This document shows positions 1-9,046 of a DNA stretch of 64,000 nucleotides, one piece after another. Where the stretch lies: assembly GCA_964619555.1 (NCBI GenBank), contig CAZUDV010000012.1, forward strand, positions 1-64,000, in the 5' to 3' direction. Both the position numbers and the translations under genes were made by a program. The notes under the pieces were generated by a model. That model saw only the letters and a program-made list of their open reading frames with translations. It did not search any database and had not been told where the DNA came from. Every line of letters begins with the position of its first letter. Positions within the stretch are counted from its first letter, which is position 1. Source of the stretch: JAGOPY01 sp964619555 (GTDB lineage: Bacteria; Bacteroidota; Bacteroidia; Bacteroidales; JAGOPY01).

Positions 1-42
1 ATTTTATTAACTAAAAAATCACCCCAGGTGTCAGGTCAAGTC

Positions 43-690
43 TTAGCAACTACAGTTCATATAACCTTCTCCTACCATATAGAAAGCGGTTCCGGTAAGT
101 GTTGAGCCCTGTGAGCCGTGGTGCGGGCCGAAGCGTGAAGAGGTCACATTGTAATTACCTTCCGGATTGGTTACATCAGGTATCTGGTAGGAAGTCCTGG
201 GCTGGTGGCAATTCAGGCAGAGGTTGGCACTACCAAGGTCAACCACATCGCCGGTAAGCCAGAAAGTATGAGGAGCTACATCCCTTAAAGTCCAGTCGGC
301 CGCCGTATAGGTGTCATGGATCTGGTGGCAGGTGTAACAGTTGATGCTGGCCGGATTCTCAATGGCTGCCAAGGTTGCTGTCGTATCATTGGCTAAGGCT
401 TCTTTGAATCCCTGGCTGGTATGGCACGGGGCACAGGAAGTCCGGTTTTCAAAATTGGTGCCGCCGAAACCGTGTTTGGAATGGCTCCATTGGCCGATAA
501 TGGTTTCAACAGTTTCGGAATTGTCATGGCAAACCCCGCAGGTAGCTGTACCGTCGGTTCCGTCAATACCATCTTCACCGTCTTTACCTGGAGGGCCCTG
601 GGGACCTTCTTTGGTACAGGCGGCTGCAAATATCAGTGCCGTGATTGCGACCACTGAAAAGAACATTGTAATTAGGTTAAGTTTTTTCAT
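43..690 (-). CDS. Tetraheme c-type cytochrome lipoprotein with collagen-like linker
   Basis: This is a predicted envelope electron-transfer protein of 215 residues. I chose the ATG at 690 because it starts a normal signal peptide; an upstream in-frame start at 741 would add 17 residues before it. A lipobox (FAAAC, Cys25) predicts an outer- or inner-membrane lipoprotein. Residues 28-47 form a short Gly-X-Y collagen-like linker. Four CxxCH heme motifs follow at Cys51, Cys86, Cys118 and Cys158, and several extra histidines could be distal heme ligands. The protein ends abruptly at NCSC, without the fifth CxxCH that I would expect near the end of similar proteins, so the C-terminus may be truncated. 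An FNR-type operator lies about 120 bp upstream, pointing to control by oxygen supply. The redox partner is unknown. Confidence 0.85.
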   Translation of the reverse strand: MKKLNLITMFFSVVAITALIFAAACTKEGPQGPPGKDGEDGIDGTDGTATCGVCHDNSETVETIIGQWSHSKHGFGGTNFENRTSCAPCHTSQGFKEALANDTTATLAAIENPASINCYTCHQIHDTYTAADWTLRDVAPHTFWLTGDVVDLGSANLCLNCHQPRTSYQIPDVTNPEGNYNVTSSRFGPHHGSQGSTLTGTAFYMVGEGYMNCSC

Positions 691-812
691 ATAGAAACGG
701 TTTTTAGTTGTTTGCGAAATTTGAGACAATATTAAATACATTCATAATCGCATATGTTATTTTGTACGGTGATATTTAGCATTAAGTATATGAATCAAAT
801 TACATTAAAAGA

Positions 813-826
813 TTGATATATATCAA
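813..826. promoter_or_regulatory. FNR-type operator (TTGAT-N4-ATCAA)
   Basis: The sequence TTGATATATATCAA is a perfect palindrome that fits the FNR consensus TTGATNNNNATCAA at every fixed position. It lies in the 267-bp gap between the cytochrome start (690) and the stop of the Crp/Fnr regulator gene (958). Its position fits control of the leftward cytochrome gene. The match is seen directly; binding by the neighbouring regulator is inference. Confidence 0.7.
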
Positions 827-957
827 TGAAGTAAAGTGAGAGTAATTAATTAACATGTTTAAATGATTGAAATACAATTAGATGTAAAAAGTGATCAGAC
901 AGGTTATCATTCGATCGTTTTTATTTAGAATGAATATAAATTTCAAATGGCAGGGAA

Positions 958-1653
958 TCATCCGTTATCTGAGACGGCTTCGAGGGCTTTTAAATTGATA
1001 ATTTTCAATTCGTTTCCGTTCAGTGAAATGATGCCGGCGTCTTTGAATTCCTTCAGTATCCGGATGGTACTTTCCTTGGTGATAGAGGCCATGTCAGCCA
1101 TTTCCTGGCGACTGATGGTCAGGAACAACGGATTGGATTTATATACCTGATTTGACAGAAAGAGGATCACCTCTGCTACTCGTCCCGGCATCTGCTTTTG
1201 GGTCAGGGTATAAAACTTCCTGAAATTGCCGATTTCTCTTAAATTGGCCCTTTTCAGCATCTCTTCCGCGAACTTGCTATTGGTCCTGATGATCTCTTCT
1301 ATGGCTTCCCTTTCAACGAAGCAGGCCAGCGTGTCTTCAACCGCGGCTACTGAAAAATGATGTTTGCCATCGATGTACATCCCGGGGCTTCCGATCATCT
1401 CCCCGGGTCCGACCAGGGTCATGATGAAGTTCTTTTTCTCCCCCGCTTCGAAATACACTTTTACCAATCCTTCCAGGATACAAATGTTATGAGTGAAAGA
1501 AGTGCCTTGCTTGAAAATCATTTCTCCTTTGTTAAACAGAACTTCAAATCTGGTGGCATCGATCTTTTTAAAATCCTCTTCCCTCAGTACCTTGAAGGAG
1601 TCAATCCTCTTTTTGCAAGAGCCGCAATCATGAATTTTCAATACTTTCGACAT
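958..1653 (-). CDS. Crp/Fnr-family transcriptional regulator
   Basis: A 231-residue cytoplasmic regulator with the Crp/Fnr layout: a cyclic-nucleotide-binding-type beta-roll (about residues 25-130, with the GPGEMIG turn), a long dimer helix, and a C-terminal winged helix-turn-helix (about 165-225; recognition region around ISRQEMADMASITKEST). The N-terminus has a Cys pair (Cys10 and Cys13, DCGSC), as in FNR-like proteins, but no full four-cysteine iron-sulfur set is obvious, so oxygen sensing is possible rather than shown. The gene sits upstream of the tetraheme cytochrome on the same strand, and a canonical FNR site lies between them. A role in switching anaerobic or microaerobic respiration is inferred. 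Confidence 0.9.
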   Translation of the reverse strand: MSKVLKIHDCGSCKKRIDSFKVLREEDFKKIDATRFEVLFNKGEMIFKQGTSFTHNICILEGLVKVYFEAGEKKNFIMTLVGPGEMIGSPGMYIDGKHHFSVAAVEDTLACFVEREAIEEIIRTNSKFAEEMLKRANLREIGNFRKFYTLTQKQMPGRVAEVILFLSNQVYKSNPLFLTISRQEMADMASITKESTIRILKEFKDAGIISLNGNELKIINLKALEAVSDNG

Positions 1654-1790
1654 GTAAATTTTCCGGCGTTGTTTAACAAATATACAATAATAATAAATAT
1701 TTAAGCAAAATCTTAAAATTGGGGAATTCCTCTCGTGCGGTTTCTGGCGAAAAAATAATTAACATTGTCTGTCATTTCAATTCCACATCC

Positions 1791-3536
1791 ATGAAACAAA
1801 AACCCCTTTTATCATTCTGGCAGATCTGGAACATGAGTTTTGGCTTCCTGGGCATTCAGTTTGGTTTTGCCTTGCAGAATGCCAATGTAAGCAGAATTTT
1901 TGAAACACTGGGTGCCAAAGTCGAGGACATACCGGTCCTCTGGATTGCTGCCCCGGTGACAGGACTGATCATTCAGCCGATCATCGGGCACATGAGCGAC
2001 AATACATGGAACCGTCTTGGCCGGCGTCGTCCTTATTTCCTGGTCGGGGCCATCCTGGCGTCACTGGCCCTGCTTATCATGCCCAATTCACCGGTGTTAT
2101 GGGTGGCAGCCGGGATGCTCTGGATAATGGATGCTTCCATCAACATTTCGATGGAACCGTTCCGGGCATTTGTCGGGGATATGCTACCGGCCCGCCAGAG
2201 AACCCGTGGTTTTGCGATGCAAAGTTTCTTCATCGGCACCGGAGCGGTCATCGCCTCCGCCCTGCCTTATTTCATGACTAACTACCTGGGCATTGAAAAT
2301 ACCGCCCCTGAAGGGACCATTCCCCCATCGGTGAAATTCTCGTTTTACATAGGGGCCGCCGTCTTCCTGCTGGCCGTGATCTGGACGGTTGTCCGGTCCA
2401 GGGAATATTCACCCCGGGAATTACAAGAATTCAGCCAGACTGAAACAACCTCAGCCAATAAGGCTGACGGGCACCCGGACGAGATCCTTCCGGCCGGTCG
2501 TTTCATTAAAGGGAGCTACGCCTGGATCGCGGCGGGCCTGCTTTTCTCCGTGCTTATTTACTGGTATAAGCTGCAGGCCGAATTGTACATTTTGTCGGTA
2601 GGTATCCTGGCTTTCGGGATCATCCAGGTCCTGACGGGCCTGATGATAAGGAGCGGGAGTACATCCAACGGATTTGTCGTGGTCATCAATGACCTCTTCA
2701 AAATGCCGGGTACCATGAAACAACTGGCTATCGTGCAATTCTTTTCCTGGTTCGCGCTCTTTGCCATGTGGATTTATACCACGGCCGGCGTGACCAGCAC
2801 CAAATACGATATGAAACTTGACCAGGCCACCTATTCATCCCTGGTAAAATATGTGGACATAGCTTCCAACATGCCGGATACTTCCTTGTTTAACAATGAA
2901 CTGCAGGGTGTAAGGGAAGAACTGGACCGTTTTGGAAAGCGGTTTGACAAGGGTAAGGATGTCTCGGTCTCCATGAAGGTTGTGCAATTCTTCAACGATG
3001 AAAGGAGAAGCGACGTACTCGGGGTCACGCCGGAACTGGCATCCTGGTTCTCTCATGTGAACCGGGAATACAACCAAGGGGCAGACTGGGTAGGGGTGCT
3101 GATGGCTGTATACAATGGATTTGCAGCCATCATGGCTTTTGCAATCATGTGGATGGCACGTTATATCGGCCGGAAACGGACCCATGCCATCAGCCTGCTG
3201 ATCGGCGGGATCAGCCTGGCTTCCTTCTTCCTCTTCCAGAATCCAAAAATGCTGATCATTTCGGAATTGGGCATCGGCCTTGCCTGGGCCAGTATTCTGG
3301 CTATGCCGTACGCCATCCTGACCGGCTCATTGCCCCAGCATAAAATGGGCACTTATATGGGTATCTTCAACTTCTTCATAGTCATTCCCCAGATCATGGC
3401 GGCCTCTATCCTGGGATTCTTCGTTCGGTCGCTGGCGGGGGGTGAAGCTATCTATGCCCTCATCCTGGGCGGGATATCCATGATCATCGCAGCCGTTTTG
3501 GTCTTGTTTGTCAGGGATGTTGACGAACAGGGTTAA
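1791..3536 (+). CDS. MFS sugar permease, SLC45/GPH (maltose/sucrose-type)
   Basis: A polytopic inner-membrane transporter of 581 residues, predicted to import maltose or a related disaccharide with a cation. The ATG at 1791 (MKQKPLL) is preferred because it starts directly before the first membrane segment; the longer open frame from 1719 adds a polar, unlikely leader. The loop after TM2-3 carries SDNTWNRLGRRRPYF, the signature of sucrose transporters and SLC45 proteins. About twelve membrane helices are visible. A soluble insertion of roughly 100 residues (about 350-455) separates the two later helix groups, longer than in a plain MFS protein. It starts a locus full of alpha-glucan enzymes, which supports maltose as substrate. 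Its 3' end overlaps the convergent glycosyltransferase gene by 26 bp. Confidence 0.88.
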   Translation: MKQKPLLSFWQIWNMSFGFLGIQFGFALQNANVSRIFETLGAKVEDIPVLWIAAPVTGLIIQPIIGHMSDNTWNRLGRRRPYFLVGAILASLALLIMPNSPVLWVAAGMLWIMDASINISMEPFRAFVGDMLPARQRTRGFAMQSFFIGTGAVIASALPYFMTNYLGIENTAPEGTIPPSVKFSFYIGAAVFLLAVIWTVVRSREYSPRELQEFSQTETTSANKADGHPDEILPAGRFIKGSYAWIAAGLLFSVLIYWYKLQAELYILSVGILAFGIIQVLTGLMIRSGSTSNGFVVVINDLFKMPGTMKQLAIVQFFSWFALFAMWIYTTAGVTSTKYDMKLDQATYSSLVKYVDIASNMPDTSLFNNELQGVREELDRFGKRFDKGKDVSVSMKVVQFFNDERRSDVLGVTPELASWFSHVNREYNQGADWVGVLMAVYNGFAAIMAFAIMWMARYIGRKRTHAISLLIGGISLASFFLFQNPKMLIISELGIGLAWASILAMPYAILTGSLPQHKMGTYMGIFNFFIVIPQIMAASILGFFVRSLAGGEAIYALILGGISMIIAAVLVLFVRDVDEQG

Positions 3537-5187
3537 CGAGCAGGTATTTCCTTTTCTGCAGTTCAAACGTGTGAATAACTTGATAGTCAACCCCATTGAA
3601 GATGTCTTCATCATCCCTGCTGTAAGGGTCGGAAAAAGGTTTGAAAGGATTTTGCATCAGATCGCCGATATCCCTGCGCAGGGAATATTTCGTCAGTAAT
3701 ATCTTTTGCACAATATGATAATTACCGGGGATAACATCGTGATATATGGGTAATATTTCCTGGCGTTCCCGTTCTATATAGTAAGTGCATTGCATCGGGA
3801 AATAAGTGCCGTGGAAAATCCCGGCCGGTATTCCTTCTGTCAGGGCCAGCAGTTCAAATGCTGCTTTTTTATTGGCATAAGCATTGCCTTCCATTGTCCT
3901 GACCGGCAGGATCAACTGGCTGAAAGTTATTTTCAGAGTGACCATGGCCAGGATAAATGCGGCCAGAGCAGTTGCCCGGTATTTTAGCTGAAAGATGAAG
4001 ATAGCGGCAAGGAGGATGAATGTTAAAACTGAAATCCAGGTAAGATGCCTGATGAAATCAAGTTTTTCGATAAAGGGCAGCACCAATGACCCGGCCATGA
4101 ATATCCCTGTCAGTACAATCAGTACCAGGTTGACAAACCGGTTTCTCCCCGGTTCCCGATTTTTAAAGGTAACGTAAAAATAAGCCATGATCTGGAGCAG
4201 GAACGGGTAAAGCATGATAACGTACCTTTGCCTGCTTCCTGGAGGGAGCCAGTAAATGGGGAAATGCAGGATAACCATCAGGAAAGCGAATTTCACCAGC
4301 GGGTTGCTTTTAATCGTCCGATAAAACGATTTTCTGAAGATAAAAATCAGAAGCAGCGAGCCCGGGAACAGGTTTTGCAGTGTTTCCAGAGGGAATTTCA
4401 GCATCTGGAAAAAATAGTCCATGAGGTTATATCCGGTGAAACGCTTACTGGATTCATTGGTGAGATTCTTGAAATAGAACAAGGTATCTCCGTGCATTTG
4501 ATAAGCGAAAAAGTAACCTCCGACAAGCAGAAGAAAGAAACTGATCCCCGCAAAATGGGGCAAGCGGAAAAGCTTCTTGAATTCCCGGTTTACGGTAAAG
4601 TAGACCAGGATGCTTAAACCGGTGAACAGAAGCGAGGGGACACCTTTGGTCAGTACCCCGATCGCCCCCAGGAAATACACGGATAGGAACAATTTGTAGT
4701 ATTGACCACGCTGGTGGAAGTGAAAAAGGCAGATCATTCCGGAATAGGTCACCAGGCTGTAGAACATGTCAATTTCCGCCAGGAGCGAATTGAAGAAAAG
4801 GTTCCCGCCCGCCACTGCAAAAAGGAGGGAAGTCAGTAAGCCGAATTCCCTGCTCACATATTTTTTACCGATCAGGAAAATCACCAGTGAAAAAATGACC
4901 AGAGAGATGACAGTCGGGAGACGGGTAATGAATTCCGAGTTGCTGCCGGCAAGCGTATAGAAAAATCCCAGGATCCAGTTGAAAAACGGGGGTTTCAGGT
5001 GATAATACTCCCCGTGGATGGTTGGGATGAGCCAGTTGTGGCGGAATATCATTTCCATTGCCACGACGGCCCGGCGGGGTTCTTCAGCGTAAAGGGGAAC
5101 GAGGCCGAGGTTCAATAAAAGAGCCGGCAGCAAAAGGATTCCTGCTATTACAAGCAACCCATATTCTCTTTTACTAAAGGCCTGCAA
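3511..5187 (-). CDS. ArnT-like membrane glycosyltransferase (GT83/PMT fold)
   Basis: A 558-residue integral membrane protein resembling 4-amino-4-deoxy-L-arabinose transferase and other lipid-linked sugar transferases of the GT-C fold. The N-terminal region shows the typical first periplasmic loop with acidic residues (LYAEEPRRA, near residues 33-41) and the HLKPPFFNW motif, followed by about ten to twelve hydrophobic helices and a soluble C-terminal part. Such enzymes transfer a sugar from a polyprenyl phosphate carrier to lipid A or another envelope acceptor on the periplasmic side. It is the last gene of a leftward operon, 12 bp after the P-loop kinase. Why it travels with maltose and trehalose metabolism is not clear from sequence. 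Confidence 0.82.
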   Translation of the reverse strand: MQAFSKREYGLLVIAGILLLPALLLNLGLVPLYAEEPRRAVVAMEMIFRHNWLIPTIHGEYYHLKPPFFNWILGFFYTLAGSNSEFITRLPTVISLVIFSLVIFLIGKKYVSREFGLLTSLLFAVAGGNLFFNSLLAEIDMFYSLVTYSGMICLFHFHQRGQYYKLFLSVYFLGAIGVLTKGVPSLLFTGLSILVYFTVNREFKKLFRLPHFAGISFFLLLVGGYFFAYQMHGDTLFYFKNLTNESSKRFTGYNLMDYFFQMLKFPLETLQNLFPGSLLLIFIFRKSFYRTIKSNPLVKFAFLMVILHFPIYWLPPGSRQRYVIMLYPFLLQIMAYFYVTFKNREPGRNRFVNLVLIVLTGIFMAGSLVLPFIEKLDFIRHLTWISVLTFILLAAIFIFQLKYRATALAAFILAMVTLKITFSQLILPVRTMEGNAYANKKAAFELLALTEGIPAGIFHGTYFPMQCTYYIERERQEILPIYHDVIPGNYHIVQKILLTKYSLRRDIGDLMQNPFKPFSDPYSRDDEDIFNGVDYQVIHTFELQKRKYLLVNPVRQHP

Positions 5188-5199
5188 AACACTCCGATG

Positions 5200-5832
5200 T
5201 TAAAAAAGAACTTCGTATTCTTTTGAAATAAGGATGTCGGCCATGGGTTTCAGGGCCTGTACCATCCGGTGTTCCTGCTCCAGGACAGCCATCCTGTATT
5301 CATTCTGAGGCTCCTTGCCTCTTACCACCTGTGCCTTCTTGGTTTCGTGATAGGTCAGCTCGATGAAAATCCGCAGGTCCAGCCCATCGGTTTTAATCGC
5401 ATAAAGCCCGTCGATGATCAGCATATCGATCCCTTTGAAGTCAGTGGTCAGATGATCGACCTGCTCGGTTACCAGGTCCACGCAGGGCATGGTTGTTTCC
5501 CTGCCGGCTTTAAATGCTTCGATGTTGGTGTACAGGGTTTCCCAGTCGTATTCTCCGTAGCCGACAACATTTTCAATGCCCTTCTGTTTACGCCATTCCG
5601 TCCGTTCAAGCGGATGGATGCGGTAATAATTGTCAATGTGAAGGGGCTTGGCCATGATCCCGTGTTTCCGAAGGCCTTTGGCTATAACATGAGCCAGTTC
5701 TGTTTTACCGGAACCTGATTCCCCAGAAATCCCAATCATGAATTTGTCCCTTTTCTGTTCCAGGATACGCTGGATAATGGCTTCACCGGCATTCCGGTGT
5801 TTATCTTCGATCAATAGCACGTCACCTAACAT
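5200..5832 (-). CDS. Uridine kinase/phosphoribulokinase-family P-loop kinase
   Basis: A 210-residue cytoplasmic kinase with a Walker A motif GESGSGKT at residues 37-44 and a downstream Walker-B-like stretch (DMLIIDGLYAI) as in uridine kinase, pantothenate kinase and phosphoribulokinase relatives. The IDNYYRIHPLERTEW segment corresponds to the substrate-lid region of this superfamily. The true substrate is not evident; uridine, another nucleoside, or a sugar would fit the fold. It lies 51 bp after the beta-phosphoglucomutase/GH65 gene and 12 bp before the glycosyltransferase, so it is very probably co-transcribed with sugar metabolism genes. A role as a sugar or nucleoside kinase feeding nucleotide sugars is only inferred. 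Confidence 0.8.
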   Translation of the reverse strand: MLGDVLLIEDKHRNAGEAIIQRILEQKRDKFMIGISGESGSGKTELAHVIAKGLRKHGIMAKPLHIDNYYRIHPLERTEWRKQKGIENVVGYGEYDWETLYTNIEAFKAGRETTMPCVDLVTEQVDHLTTDFKGIDMLIIDGLYAIKTDGLDLRIFIELTYHETKKAQVVRGKEPQNEYRMAVLEQEHRMVQALKPMADILISKEYEVLF

Positions 5833-5883
5833 GGAATGAGTTGTTAAATTGCTGAATGTTTATATTGTTAAGAAAATAAATAG

Positions 5884-8800
5884 TTACAGGATAATTGTAG
5901 TCCAGAGGCCCGGATCCAGGTCACAGGTATGGTTGTTCACGCGGATCTTTATCGTTTCTTCATTGCTTGCGCTGATCCGGACAGTTTCATGGGAAACCTC
6001 ACATTCGTACTCTATTCCCCGGAAAGTGAACTCGAAGCTGATGGACCTCCAGTGCTTGGGCAAACAGGGATTAAGGCAGGGATGACTGCCGTGTAGGTCC
6101 AGTCCTGCATATGAAGCCAGGGCCACCCAAACGGTCCCTGCCATCACTCCGGCATGGATGCCTTCGGCTGTAGTTCCTCCCTGGATATCGTTGTAATCGC
6201 TGGTAAGGGCATCCAGGTAAAGCTCCCAGCTCAAATGACGGTCGCCGGTGAGGTTTGCCAGTTGGGCATGTACGACCCGGCTGAGAGTCGATCCATGGGA
6301 AGTCCGTGCCAGGTAATATTTCAGGTTTTTCATCAGGTAATCATCCGGTAATGCGTACCCCAGCTTGTTTATCAGAGCGTCCACCTCGTCCGTGTTGAGG
6401 TTGTAGAAGGTCATGAGGGTATCCGCCTGCTTGGCTACCTTAAACTCGTCGGGTGACAGACCTTCGGCTTTCAGCAGCCGGTCCATTCGGTAAATATTCC
6501 CGTATTTCTTTCGGTAAGCATCCCAGTCCAGTTCCCTGAGGTTAAAGTAACCGTCATACTGGGCAATTATTCCTTCCGGTGATATGACCAGGTTGATCCG
6601 GGAGCCGATATCCTGCCACCGCTCGACTTCTCCTTCATTCAGTTCAAGCTTATGCATCAGGGCATGGCGGCTTTCCGGCGGTAGTTTCTCCAGCAGGGCA
6701 ATAGCTTTATCCATCAGCCATGCTACCATGATGTTGGTGTATGCATTGTCTTTAAGCCCACCCTCTTCCGAGCCGGGATATTTTTCATGGAATTCATCTG
6801 GGCCCATGACCCGGATGATCTCATATCTTCCCGTGACCCGGTTCAGTTTGCTTTTACTGGCCCAGAAGCGGCATATCCCGAAAAGCAGCTCGGCGCCATA
6901 TTCCTCCATGAATTTCATATCGCCGGTAATGTGGTAATATTGCCAGACATTGTAAGCGATTGCCAGCGATACATGGCGCTGCAGCGAGCTGTGATCAGGG
7001 CCCCATTCCCCGGATACCGGGTTAAGATGAAGGGTCTGGGTTTCCTCCCGACCGCTGCTGCCGCTCTGCCAGGGGAACATGGCTCCCTGGTAACCGTGTT
7101 CCGCTGCATATTTTTTCGCTTCTTTCAGCCGGCGGTACCGGTACATCAGGATCGACTTTGCGACCTCCGGCAGGTGTATGTTATAAACCGGGAGTATGAA
7201 AAGTTCATCCCAGAAGATATGCCCCCTGTAAGCTTCCCCATGGAGGCCGCGTGCCGGGATACCCGCGTCAATGCGGGTATTCAGGGGAGAGGTCGTCACC
7301 ATCAGGTGATAGAGGTGCAACCGTAACAGTTTCTGGGCCAGACGGTCACCCGAGATCCTGACATCGATCAGGTCCCACAATTTTTCCCACTGGGGGATTG
7401 ATTTCTCCAGGAGGCCATCCAGTGTTTTATATTTCTTGCAATCCGCAATCGCGGCTTCCTGCGGATCAATTTCCCGGTCATCCAGGTTGTTGTACAAGGC
7501 CACGATTTTATTGACACTCAAACGGACATTCTGATCCACTTCGTGGGTGAATTCGATCCGGGAACGACCTGCCGAGTGGTTTTTATGCACCGGGACATAA
7601 ATTCTCTCCCCGTCTTCGTAAACATTGATCCTGGCTGCCGCAGCAATTACAATATGGGATTCCGTCGTCCGCACCACCAGGAACTGTTCATTTTCTTCAG
7701 ACCCCAGCAACACCGGTTCGATGTGTTTCTGGTTCAATTCTCCGTAACGGGCAACCCCGGCATTGATATGGTCGCCGTACAGTCCGGAGCAGACGGTAAT
7801 TTTTGCGGAATAATTCAATGGAGTGATCGAATATTCCAGGGCGGCCAGGTGAGGATTGTCCATGCTGGCCGTCCTTCGGGATTCAAGTCGCGTTTCCCGT
7901 CCCTTCCTGTCCCTGATCTTAAGTTTCCGGTATAAAACCCCGTGATCGAAATGCAGAACCCTTTTTATATCCAGGATTTCGGTCTCATTTAAATCCAGCC
8001 AGTCGTCATCTCCTATCCTGAATTTCACAGGAAGCCAGTTGATCACATTTACAAAATCCTCATTTTCAATGTTCTTATCGCCGACTTTGGAGATTAACCG
8101 GTTATAGACGCCTGCCATATAAGTGCCCGGATAATTGAAAGGGCCCGCCTCTGTTTCTTCCATAGCCCCGCGGGTCCCGAAATAACCGTTCCCGACTGTA
8201 AGAAGGGCCTCCCGGGTCTTTTCTTTTCCCGGGTGATAATCATGGTAGATGATAGACCAGTTATCGATGAATATACCTTTAGAGAACCATTCCATGATTC
8301 CTTCGAAACCGATTTCCCCGATGTCTGAGACAACGATATCGGCGCCATTGCGAAGCAGTTCCTTCTCGTTCTCTTCACGCGCAATTCCCAGGACCAGTCC
8401 GAAATTGCCTTTTCTGCCGGCTTCCACCCCGGATACGGCGTCTTCCACCACCACAGCGCGGTCATATGGAACTCCCAGGTTATCGGCAGCTACGGTAAAA
8501 ATATCCGGTTCAGGTTTTCCTTTGAGCCCAAGTTCGGTGCTTACCTCGCCATCCACCCTCGTTTCAAAGAGTTCGAGGAGACCGGCGGCTTCCAGCACCT
8601 GCCTGCAATTCTTGCTCGACGAGGCGACTCCGACCCGGATACCTTCTTCCCTGAGCCTGCGGATCAGGTCAACCGTCGTTTCATATACCTGCACCCCGCT
8701 CGTTTTCAAAGCTTCGTTGAAGGCGATGTTCTTTCTGTTCCCTATTCCGCATATGGTTTCCATTCCGGGATCATCCGACGGGTCCCCGTAAGGCAGGCTG

Positions 8801-9033
8801 ATTCCCCTGGACTCCAGGAAGGATTCCACCCCTTTGTACCTGGGCTTGCCATCCACATATGGAAGGTAATCGTCCTTTACGGTAAATTCCCGGAATGGTT
8901 CGCCTGTCCTGGCTTCCCGCTCCCGAAGATAGTCGTCGAACATGTTTTTCCAGGCCGTGCTGTGAACCAGGGCGGTTTTGGTTATCACACCATCGAGATC
9001 AAAAATTACCGCATCAAAAGGATATGTGGTCAT
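5884..9033 (-). CDS. Bifunctional beta-phosphoglucomutase / GH65 disaccharide phosphorylase
   Basis: A 1049-residue cytoplasmic fusion. Residues 1-250 are a HAD-family beta-phosphoglucomutase: nucleophile Asp12 and acid/base Asp14 in FDLDGV, a Thr/Ser motif near ASSSKN, Lys in GKPEPDIF (around 171), and the VVVEDAVSGVEAG motif. Residues 255-1040 are a GH65 inverting phosphorylase with an N-terminal beta-sandwich and an (alpha/alpha)6 barrel; the general acid is Glu747 in VMGPDEFHE. GH65 phosphorylases cleave maltose, trehalose or similar glucosides with phosphate to glucose plus beta-glucose 1-phosphate, which the mutase half turns into glucose 6-phosphate, so the fusion channels its own product. 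Substrate cannot be fixed by eye; the maltose-rich locus favours maltose, the neighbouring TreS-like gene leaves trehalose open. It follows the GH13 gene after 13 bp. Confidence 0.93.
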   Translation of the reverse strand: MTTYPFDAVIFDLDGVITKTALVHSTAWKNMFDDYLREREARTGEPFREFTVKDDYLPYVDGKPRYKGVESFLESRGISLPYGDPSDDPGMETICGIGNRKNIAFNEALKTSGVQVYETTVDLIRRLREEGIRVGVASSSKNCRQVLEAAGLLELFETRVDGEVSTELGLKGKPEPDIFTVAADNLGVPYDRAVVVEDAVSGVEAGRKGNFGLVLGIAREENEKELLRNGADIVVSDIGEIGFEGIMEWFSKGIFIDNWSIIYHDYHPGKEKTREALLTVGNGYFGTRGAMEETEAGPFNYPGTYMAGVYNRLISKVGDKNIENEDFVNVINWLPVKFRIGDDDWLDLNETEILDIKRVLHFDHGVLYRKLKIRDRKGRETRLESRRTASMDNPHLAALEYSITPLNYSAKITVCSGLYGDHINAGVARYGELNQKHIEPVLLGSEENEQFLVVRTTESHIVIAAAARINVYEDGERIYVPVHKNHSAGRSRIEFTHEVDQNVRLSVNKIVALYNNLDDREIDPQEAAIADCKKYKTLDGLLEKSIPQWEKLWDLIDVRISGDRLAQKLLRLHLYHLMVTTSPLNTRIDAGIPARGLHGEAYRGHIFWDELFILPVYNIHLPEVAKSILMYRYRRLKEAKKYAAEHGYQGAMFPWQSGSSGREETQTLHLNPVSGEWGPDHSSLQRHVSLAIAYNVWQYYHITGDMKFMEEYGAELLFGICRFWASKSKLNRVTGRYEIIRVMGPDEFHEKYPGSEEGGLKDNAYTNIMVAWLMDKAIALLEKLPPESRHALMHKLELNEGEVERWQDIGSRINLVISPEGIIAQYDGYFNLRELDWDAYRKKYGNIYRMDRLLKAEGLSPDEFKVAKQADTLMTFYNLNTDEVDALINKLGYALPDDYLMKNLKYYLARTSHGSTLSRVVHAQLANLTGDRHLSWELYLDALTSDYNDIQGGTTAEGIHAGVMAGTVWVALASYAGLDLHGSHPCLNPCLPKHWRSISFEFTFRGIEYECEVSHETVRISASNEETIKIRVNNHTCDLDPGLWTTIIL

Positions 9034-9046
9034 ATATTTCCTGCTT

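Noticed and set aside
341..694. Plus-strand frame opposite the cytochrome gene
   Set aside because: It is the shadow of the tetraheme cytochrome; the minus-strand frame has signal peptide, lipobox and four CxxCH motifs.
1719..1790. Upstream start for the sugar permease
   Set aside because: Adds a polar leader before the first membrane helix; ATG 1791 fits the family start.
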